The notes beneath the pieces are model-generated. The model worked only from the letters and a program-made list of their open reading frames with translations, made no database searches and was not told where the DNA came from. From Silene latifolia (taxonomy: Eukaryota > Streptophyta > Magnoliopsida > Caryophyllales > Caryophyllaceae), in contig NC_133536.1 of the NCBI RefSeq assembly GCF_048544455.1, forward strand, positions 166,952,825 through 167,016,824: DNA of 64,000 nucleotides, given 5' to 3'. The position numbers and the translations under genes are program-made. Below, in pieces: positions 56,154 to 64,000 of this stretch. Within the stretch, counting starts at the first letter, position 1. Each line of letters opens with the position of its first letter.

Positions 56154-59100
56154 ATGGCAAATTCATCAACTCCATCGACTACTTCATTGGGCAAACATTC
56201 ATGGCTAAGGTCTGTAATGGACAAATGTATCTTAAAAGATGACGGTAGTAACTTTCTTGAATGGGAATCCAACATCAAAAGTGTCGCGTTGTCCGACAAT
56301 GTGCTTACTTACTTGACCGAAGCTCCTCCCATCGAGCCCGGTCCAAGGGCTTCATTGGCGGTTCGGACCGCCTATGATGACCATGTGAGGATCTCGAATG
56401 ATGTCAAAAATGTGTTGATATGGTCGATGTCCCCAAAGCTCAAGCTATCATGCATTTCTTTAAATGCGTACGAGATATTCACTCGTATGATTACTATGTT
56501 TTCACAAACACCTAAAGTCCGTCAATACGATGCGGCGGCACACTTCTTTGAAGCTAAGCTTGAGAGGGGCCAAAAGGTTGGTCCCCATGTACTCAAAATG
56601 GTCGAATATATCGACATCCTAGAGCGTCTAGGGTGTAACATTCCTAAGACTCTTGTGGTGGATCGAATCCTCCACTCACTTCCCACCAAGTTTGCCCACT
56701 TTAGGGTAAACTACAACATGAATGGCATGGATAAGAGTTATCATGAAATTCATGCAGTCCTCACCCAAGCGGAGAGGGATATGGAAGCTAGTGGGAGTGA
56801 AAAAGGGGATGTTCTAACCATGAAGTTAAAGAACATGTCCCTAGGAGTTAAGAAGGGAAAGGGGAAGGAAAAATCCCAGTTCAAGAAATTGTCAAAGAAA
56901 CATGACAAGGGAAAGGGGAAGGCCGTTGAGAATGGCAATCCCAAGGCAAAAAGTGTCAAACTCTCCGAGGCCGAATGTTTCCATTATAATGGGAAGGAGC
57001 ATTATAGGAGGAGTTGTCCCAAATACTTGGAGGATCTCAAGGAAGGGCGTGTGACGCCTATTGTTATGATTTTCTCTCTCTATGTGATAGACGTTAATTA
57101 TGCTTGCACTTCCACTTGGGTACTTGATACCGGATGTGGCTCTCACCTTTGTAATCATTTGCATGGTTTAAGGGACGTGCGAGCACTAGCAAAACGTGAT
57201 GTGGATCTCTGCATGGGTAATGAAGCTAGAGTAGCGGCCGTTTCCGTGGGGACCTATGTGCTCACTTTAGCTAGTGGTCTAGAGTTGTATTTAAATAAGT
57301 GTTATTTTTTACCAACTTTAACCAAGAACATCATCTCCATTTCCGCTTTAGACCCGGAAGGCTTTTGTTTTATGATTAAGGACAATAGTTGTACTTTTTC
57401 ATTAAATGATGTGGTTTCTGGCAAGGCCATTTCAATTGGAGGCATTTATGTTTTAAATGATGTTAATGGCATTTATCATGTGGAAACTAAAAAGCTCAAA
57501 ATGGGTGATCCAAACGAATCCTACCTTTGGCATTGTCGTTTAGGCCACATAAACGAAAGACGCATTAAGAGACTTGCTTCATCAAAAGTGCTCAAACCAT
57601 TTGGTTTTGAATCTTATGGTACATGCGAGTCTTGCCTTCTAGGCAAGATGACTCGTGCACCTTTTGCGGAAAAAGGGACACGAGCTAGTGAGGTTTTGAC
57701 TCTCATACATATGGATGTGTGTGGACCATTAACCATTACCGCTAGAGAAGGTTTTCACTATTTCATTACTTTTACTGATGACTTAAGTAGATATGGGTAT
57801 GTCTACTTAATGAAGAACAAGAGTGAACCTTTTGACAAGTTCAAAGAGTTTTAAAATGAAGTAGAGAGCCAATTGGATAAAAAGATTAAGACCCTACGAT
57901 CCGATCGTGATGGTGAATATCTAAATTATGAATTTGATTAACACCTAAACGATTGCGGTATAGTATCACAATGGACTCCTCCTGGCACACCACAATTAAA
58001 TGGTGTGGCTGAAAGGAGAAACCGAACTTTATTAGACATGGTTCGGTCTATGATGAGTCTAACCGAGCTTCCTGAATCGTTTTGGGGTTTTGCTCCCTTG
58101 TCTGCAATATTTTCACTAAATCGAAGCCCGGCTAAAGCGGCCGATAAGACTCCATATGAGATATGGACAGGGAAAATCCTTAATTTGTCATTCATGCGTA
58201 TTTGGGGTTGTGAAGCGTACGTCAAGATCAAGTCTGACAATAAGCTTGCACTCAGGTCTGACAAATGTCTTTTTCTAGGATATCCAAGGGAAACACATGG
58301 CTATTACTTCTATAATAAACACGAGAACAAAGTGTTTGTGGCTCGTGATTTTTGTCTTCCTAGAAAAGGAGTTTATTTCTAGGAGACAGAGTGGGAGAAA
58401 ATTTGAACTTGACGAAGTTCGAGAGCCACAAACCAAGAATGAGGTAGAGGAGAATGTGGAGGATAGCATTCCCTCTTCCTCTGAAACGGTAATTGTTCCT
58501 AGAAAGTCATGTAGGATTTCTAATCCACCTGACCGCTACCTTGGTAACATCGAAGAGGATGGTGTTTTATTACTTTTAGAAAGTGATGAACCCACTACCT
58601 ACAAATCGGCCATATCTAGTCCCAACTCCTCGCTTTGGCTTGAAGCCATGCGGTCCGAAATGGATTCCATGTACGAGAACCAAGTATGGGACTTGGTGGA
58701 TTTACCTAAGGGAGTGCGACCCCTTCAGTGTAAATGTATATATAAAATTAAGCTCGGCATGGATAAACATGTAGATGTTTACAAAGCTAGATTGGTGGCA
58801 AAAGGTTTCACCCAAGTTCATGGTTTACACTATGACGAAACCTTCGCTCCAGTCGCTATGCTTCGGTCCATTAGGATAATCTTAGCGGTTGCCGCATTTC
58901 ATGATTATGAGATTTGGCAAATGGATGTCAAAACCGCCTTCTTGAATGAGATTCTAGAAGAAGAGGTGTACATGATACAACCTGAAGGTTTTGTGGATAC
59001 ATCTAACCCTAAGAAGGTGTGTAAGCTTAAAAAGTCCATATATGGTCTTAAGCAAGCATCTAGGAGTTGGAATCATCGCTTTGATCATGTTATTAAACAA

Positions 59101-60169
59101 TACGGTTTCACTAGAAATGTGGAAGAACCGTGTTTATACATGAATTTTAATGGGAGTAAGGTTGCATTCCTTGTCTTATATGTGGATGACATATTGCTCA
59201 TCGGGAATGATGTTCCATCGCTCACTTCCGTAAAGGAGTGGCTAGAGAAACACCTCCAGATGAAGGACTTGGGAGAGGCACAACGAATCTTGGGTATCCG
59301 AATCTATAGGGATAGATCCAAGAGGATACTACCATTGAGTCAAGAAGCTTATATTGACAAAGTTCTTGACCGGTTCAATATGAAAGACTCCAAGAGAGGA
59401 TTTCTACCTATGGGCCAAGGGATTACTTTGAGCAAGTCACAGTCTCCCTCCACTCCTAAGGAGATTGAACACATGAAGACCGTCCTTTATGCTTCCGCTG
59501 TTGGGTCTATCATGTATGCTATGATTTGCACTCGTCCCGACGTTGCGTATGCCTTGAGCATGACAAGTCGTTATCAAGCCAAGCCTGGTGAGAGTCACTG
59601 GATAGCCGTAAAGAACATCCTTAATTACTTGAGAAGGACTAAGGATTCGTTCTTAGTGTTTGGAGGAGAAACTGAGTTGCGTGTAAGAGGTTACACGGAC
59701 GCAAGTTTCCAAACCGATCGGGATGATATAAAATCCCAATCCGACTATGTGTTTATGCTAAATGGAGGAGCTGTTTGCTGGAAGAGCTTCAAGCAAAGCG
59801 TTACTGCAGATTCTACAACAGAGGCTGAGTACCTTGCAACGTCTGAGGCTGCGAAGGAAGCTGTTTGGATTAGGCAATTCATGGAGGGACTAGGAGTAGT
59901 CCATTCCGCTGAAGATCCGATCACTCTATATTGTGATAACAGTAGAGCTATTTTCAAGCCAAAGAGCCGAAGTCTAGTAACAAATCTAGACACATTGAAA
60001 GGAAATACCATGTAATTAGAGATTATGTGGAAAGGAAAGAAAAATAACATTCGTAAGGTTTGGGACAGATGATAATATTGCTGATCCTTTAACCAAACCT
60101 TTATCAAAGGCTAAGCATGATGGTCATGTCGTCGCAATGGGATTGAGACGAGTACCAGATTTTCTTTAG
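56154..60169 (+). pseudogene. copia-7 gag-pol polyprotein, nearly complete, few breaks
   Basis: Gag starts MANSSTPSTTSLGKHSW at 56154 with a UBN2-type gag domain. Its zinc knuckle reads CFHYNGKEHYRRSC, the second Cys replaced by Tyr. Protease: TWVLDTGCGSHLCNHL. GAG-pre-integrase: YLWHCRLGHINERR, CESCLLGKMTRAPF. Integrase: IHMDVCGPLTI, FITFTDDLSRYG, then a TAA stop at 57852-57854, LRSDRDGEYLN, a stop near 57939 and GVAERRNRTLLDM. A frame change near 58380 leads to reverse transcriptase (YKARLVAKGFTQVHGL, QMDVKTAFLNEILEEEVYM, LYVDDILLIGND) and RNase H (YTDASFQTDRDD, STTEAEYLATSEAAKEAVW, LYCDNSRAI). The frame breaks again near 60000 and ends DNIADPLTKPLSKAKHDG ... RRVPDFL at 60169. All domains are present, with about four inactivating changes. 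Confidence 0.93.
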
Positions 60170-60911
60170 ATTATGGATATGTAATAATTGGATAGTGTAT
60201 CTCTTATTATATATATGATAATCGCATTCATTGTTTTTGTATTCATTTTTGAATCTTTTATTTAGTATGACTAAATTTTTAATACCTTGTATATCTGAAT
60301 AAGTTGTGGAGACAATGTTGAACAATATTCAAGTGAATAAGTTGAACATTGTATTTTGTCCCTAGTCACTTAATGAGGTGACGTCTCGGAGTGACTAGAT
60401 TGTAAGTCGATTGATGGTTGTTCAACACCATAAGGTCATACGTGATGACTAGTAGATTACATCGGCAGAGTGTGTGACACTTTACCGGACAGTGATCATT
60501 TAGAGAGTCGATTATTTTGACTGGAGACTATTATCTGAGCAAGTGCAGTTTTCGAGTGACTTTGGTTTTTGTCCAGGGTCGTGCCGTGAAAGGAGGCCAA
60601 AGGGCATTTACTAGGTCATGGTGATCTGTATTGTGCAATAGGAAAGATAGGGCGGACATGAATTGTCCACCCACGTTGGGTTAATATATCTCAAGGCCAC
60701 TCGAGGAGTTAAGACTACAAATGCGTGGCCACGCTCGGAAGTAATCTGTGAGAGATTTTTCCGGTCAGGTAGTCACACTCCTGATCGAGAAAACCACTCG
60801 CGATATGTTCATGTGCAAGTGCGACCTGAAAGACACCTTGCATTGAGTGGGAGATTAAAAACGGACAAGAGAATTGGTAGCGCACACCTTTGTGTCGGAC
60901 AAGTGGGAGAT
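60170..60911 (+). other. copia-7 3' noncoding region and polypurine tract
   Basis: About 740 bp between the pol stop and the 3' LTR, ending in GGACAAGTGGGAGAT. Part of it (for example ATGCGTGGCCACGCTCGGAAG, 60721-60741, and AAAGACACCTTGCATTGAGTG, 60830-60850) is shared with copia-6 at 36990-37130 on the opposite strand, so this noncoding segment is conserved within the family. Confidence 0.8.
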
Positions 60912-62171
60912 TGTTGGAGTTTGTGTCCTGTACAATAGTGCGTTTACATAATAAATCTCATTAAAGAAATATCATCAGATATTTATTTATTTGATCCTCG
61001 TCAATTGATTAACGTAAATCGATAACGGTTGGCTAACTAGAGTTTGACGTTATTGTCGTGAGACGGCGGTGATCAACTGACCCCTTTCGGTCACACCTAA
61101 AGTAACGAAACCCAATTGACAAATAATTAATTGTATGAGATGCAATTTATTTAGTCCCTTGATAAATAGACTAAAAAGTTAGTCGATATAGAGAGATATT
61201 GAGTTGTGAACTCGAGGCGCGGAAATTATTATTTAATTATGCGATAATTGAATAATAAATTTTATGAGACGGGAATTAATAATTAAGCAGTTAATTTTTA
61301 AGATAGGTACTAATTGACTAATGTGATTAGTATTGGAACGTAAAATATATGTGTAGCTGTACACGTATATTTACGGAGTGTTTTAGACAATATTAATCGG
61401 GAAGCATTTAAACATAAAACGATGTTTAAATAAAATATACACGTATTTGTGCGACAAATATAAGAACCAAAATGGACCCGTAAATGAGTAATATGGACCG
61501 TGTAATTTGTGTATATGGTTGTGTGCACAAGACACAAACATGACACACTTGTGCATGCCTTTTAATCTAATTGGTGGTGCATCTTTCCATTGCTTTTGTC
61601 TATTCTATGCATCAATTCATTCGGCATAATAAATACAACTTAAATCCCTCTCTTACTCCATCCAACCGTCCTTCCTTCCTCACTACTACAACATTTTTGT
61701 GTTGTTTTATTTTTCCACTCAACTCAACAAATTTTGCATGTGTGGAAAATAAATTCATCTCTCTAAAATTAATATAAATATTTTACTAAGATTGTAAGTA
61801 ATCAAAAATAAAATAAATACTAAGTGTATTAGTATTTACATATTATCAAGGGTTAAATTTAACAAGTATCTAGTTAATATTTGTTAGATTATTGGGTATA
61901 TGTTCTTGGGTGCTTTTTGAAGGACATCTTCTAATTTGGAGATTTGGTAAAGGAGGATCTTCCATTTTTCTTTAGCACAAGAACAATCAAGTTAGGAGAT
62001 CTTTATTATGCCAATATTTACCATAGAAATCAATGTAAGGAAATTATTTTTCCTTAATCTTTATTATTATGTTTTTATATTAGCATGAATGTTACATAGA
62101 TCACTAAAATAATATTTTATGAGATAACTTATTTTTAATTAGAGAGTCTAATTAGGATCTATGATCTTTCA
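60912..62171 (+). repeat. copia-7 3' LTR (full length)
   Basis: TGTTGGAGTTTGTGTCC ... GATCTATGATCTTTCA, 1260 bp. Its last 435 bp match the 5' LTR remnant. The LTR start resembles that of copia-6 (TGTTGGAGTGTCC on the element strand). Confidence 0.9.
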
Positions 62172-64000
62172 CAAGGGACATACCCCTTCATCTAAGGACC
62201 TTTCGTCGCAAACGAAAGATTTGATAAGTGAAATTGTAAGTAACTAACTATTTCTTTACATTTTGAGTTGTATTTGTTGTCCAATGTCTTATGTAGTGTT
62301 GTAGTGTATGAGTTCAACTTATGAACACTTTATGAGAAGATAGGGGAAATTAGGAGAGTAAGGAGCTTAACTCTTAGCAGCTGGCACTTTTGAAGATGAG
62401 ATTTTGTTTTGAGCTGGTGTCTTGTGTTTATGTTGATTAAATTGGTTGGCTTTATTATCTGGATGGCTAGGATGTGTCCATATCTTATTCTCCTTTTTGC
62501 AATAAGACTAGATCTCGATAATGTTGGACATTTCTATTACACATCATTCAATATACAATATACTTACATTTGATTATGAACTTTTGAACTTAAGCCTTAG
62601 CTGCAGTTGAGGTGAAGGGAGGGATCTGAATCAAGGTTTAGCTTAATCCCACTTGTATGTAATACTCTGAAATGGACATCAGTCCCACTTTTCGTGTTAC
62701 TGTAGTTGCTTTAGTGGAGTAAGTAGCTCTAAGCCGCAAATGAATAATGACTAGTGTGTGATAATAAGACATCAGCTTTTTAGTCACTGTAATTGAGAGT
62801 TGATTGAGAAATTGGGTTACAGTTGTGTATTAGTTAGTATCTCTAGTGACATATTTATCAGGAGCTTTAGGACCATACTATTTTTATTAAGATATACATA
62901 CTCTTCTTTTTCTAGATTTGATTATGATATCAACCGTCCTAGTGAATTCATCATGTCGCCTATTAGAAATACATAATAACACATTCAGTAAGAGCGAATT
63001 GTGAATCGGTCAGCGAATTTGGTAACCATAATTTATACATAGTACTGGACTTGGTATGAACCTCATGTTTTGGTGACTTAATTGCTTAGTTTACTAGTGT
63101 TCAAATTTCTGAGAGTTTGGAGTAAAGCCTGCTACAACATGGTAATCTTCCATCATAAGGCTGTCTTATCCTCTTCTGCTTTCTCCTTGTTTGGTACTTC
63201 TATAAACTTATCCTACATGATATGACACCGAACTTGGACGCGACTTTGCATCTTCAAGTGTTGTGTCTTTTGCAGGAAGAGCTTCAAAGCTCCTTTGGAA
63301 GTGTTAGAATTACCAGATTGTAGTCTAATAGTAGATGCTTAGTTTTCAACTTTTGATTGTTGTTGGGTTGTCCCTGTTGTGTTTTGGGGACACCTGGTAA
63401 TTGACATTTCAGGTGGCACCCATTTTATTAAGTGCTGCTTCCAACTAACTGATCGTCTATTTGACTCGACTCACAAACACCTGAAACACATTCCTATTTC
63501 TGGGAGGAGTCAATATAGTCTTAGAATTTACGCTATTTTATTTAGTTAACTTTGCAAGTCCTTAAATATTTCCTTTGTTGCGCTATTTGTGGTTTCCCCA
63601 GAAATTTAGTGAATAATTAGTTTTCGTCTAAAATATTAACCATTTTTTCATGTGAGCAGAGTTATTGGGAGGAGATGTAGAGAAAAGGGGAGTTTGTTCC
63701 TTCTGGAAGAGAAGATGTGTTGGTTAAGGCAACGGAAAAATTTGACCGACCTGGATTCATAAGAGGAGTTGGAGGCTTAGTTAGTCGTTCTAGCTTTTTT
63801 GGAAAATCAAATAGTCCGGGAGTTAATAAGAAGGTGTATACGGAGGATGATTTTAGGCTGTTTAAGGAAGAGGTGAAAAAAGATTCAATGGTTGATGTAC
63901 AAAGGTTGGTAAAACAACATGTGTCAGAACTTTTAAAGTCTCATCTCGAATCGAAGTCATTAAATGACAACGAAATTACAAAGACAACGAATGTCTCCTC
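62172..64000 (+). CDS. TNPA-like second gene of CACTA-C (partial, one stop visible)
   Basis: Directly after the copia-7 LTR, 62172-62238 reads KGHTPSSKDLSSQTKDLISE with a donor GTAAGT at 62239. After about 1.4 kb of intron-like A/T-rich sequence, an acceptor (GTGAGCAG, 63652-63659) opens an exon running to the window edge: SYWEEM, a TAG stop (63678-63680), then RKGEFVPSGREDVLVKATEK, RPGFIRGVGGLVSRSSFF and a Lys-rich helical segment (EEVKKDSMVDVQRLVKQHVS). The E-F-V-P-x-G-R-x-D-V-L-x-x-A ... G-x-x-R-G-V-G pattern is characteristic of the second (TNPA-like) CACTA protein that binds subterminal repeats. Its 5' exons are lost and the 3' end is outside the window. Confidence 0.75.

Larger units (their letters stand above)
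45448..62171 (+). mobile_element. copia-7: Ty1/copia element with truncated 5' LTR, hosting gypsy-2
   Basis: The 3' LTR is 60912-62171 (1260 bp). The 5' LTR keeps only its last ~435 bp: 45448-45568 (matching 61737-61857) and, after gypsy-2, 53889-54201. PBS at 54204-54215, leader, gag-pol 56154-60169, 3' noncoding region and polypurine tract (GGACAAGTGGGAGAT, 60897-60911). About 825 bp of the 5' LTR are missing and the remainder is joined directly to the CACTA-C transposase. Without gypsy-2 the element is about 8.4 kb. Confidence 0.9.
32192..64000 (+). mobile_element. CACTA-C: CACTA/En-Spm transposon, 5' end in window, heavily invaded
   Basis: Begins CACTAGTACAAAAAATCC at 32192, a terminus known from many plant CACTA elements, followed by subterminal ACATCGGTT/GATGTAA motifs. 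Content in order: leader with an antisense XCT fragment and a MITE (32460-35419), TNP2 transposase N-terminal part (35420-35642), copia-6, TNP2 continued (44406-45449), a deletion junction, copia-7 with gypsy-2 nested, and then the TNPA-like second gene (62172 to the right edge). Without its guests about 6.3 kb of CACTA-C is visible. The 3' end is outside the window. Confidence 0.85.

Noticed and set aside
60663..60938. 91-codon plus-strand frame after copia-7 pol
   Set aside because: Overlaps the conserved 3' noncoding region, polypurine tract and LTR start; no protein pattern.
61739..62171. Reading TGTGTGGAAAATAAATTC as a true LTR start, making a 433-bp LTR repeated at 45450
   Set aside because: A polypurine tract and TGTTGG start lie further upstream at 60897-60912, and flanks of the short version do not match (ATACA versus CAAGG). 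A truncated 5' LTR fits better.

Overview
This is repeat-rich plant nuclear DNA. Introns follow GT-AG rules, the LTR elements are primed from initiator Met-tRNA (TGGTATCAGAGC-type sites), and almost all recognisable coding sequence is transposon-derived: CACTA/En-Spm DNA transposons, Ty1/copia elements and Ty3/gypsy elements, including a chromodomain chromovirus. A eudicot is clear. Caryophyllaceae is only my impression from the overall style of the repeats. I found no rRNA, tRNA or CRISPR locus and no intact host gene.

Left part (1-15544). A three-layer nest runs off the left edge. A minus-strand copia element (copia-1; LTR 12300-12836, gag-pol 11144 down to 9007) is broken inside its integrase by minus-strand CACTA-B (right terminus 9006). 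CACTA-B carries a TNP2 transposase (7008-3732), a second TNPA-like gene (from 3272), and an XS-domain gene (7873-8403) of the kind seen in SGS3/IDN2/FDM RNA-silencing proteins. CACTA-B is itself broken inside its second gene by CACTA-A (1-2669), which carries a Ulp1-type cysteine protease gene with its catalytic residues visible. 12837-15544 is low-information sequence with one small doubtful gene and a promoter-like patch.

Middle part (15545-32191). In order: a structurally complete Ale/Retrofit-like copia element (copia-2, 15550-20287, TSD CCCAA); a scrambled Tork/SIRE-like remnant (copia-3); a decayed relative of copia-2 that lost its integrase (copia-4, 23770-27417); a copia gag stub joined to a plant-mobile-domain gene fragment; a 45-bp minisatellite; and an LTR of a gypsy element (gypsy-1, from 29776).

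Right part (32192-64000). CACTA-C starts at 32192 inside the gypsy-1 LTR and is still running at the right edge. Between its 5' end and its transposase lies an antisense, intron-containing fragment of the host gene XAP5/XCT (five exons, 33597-34325), apparently captured as genomic DNA. Its TNP2 gene is split by copia-6 (35643-44405, TSD ATGGC) and then cut by a deletion that fuses it to the truncated 5' LTR of copia-7 (45448-62171). The Tekay-type chromovirus gypsy-2 (45569-53883, TSD TTAAA) sits inside that LTR. Gypsy-2 carries arrays of a perfect 12-bp palindrome, ACTCGATCGAGT, in both LTRs and its leader. CACTA-C resumes after 62171 with its second, TNPA-like gene.

The two items of most biological interest are the XS-domain gene in CACTA-B (a possible transposon-borne silencing modifier) and the XCT fragment in CACTA-C (antisense host gene capture). 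Neither is shown here to be expressed or functional.
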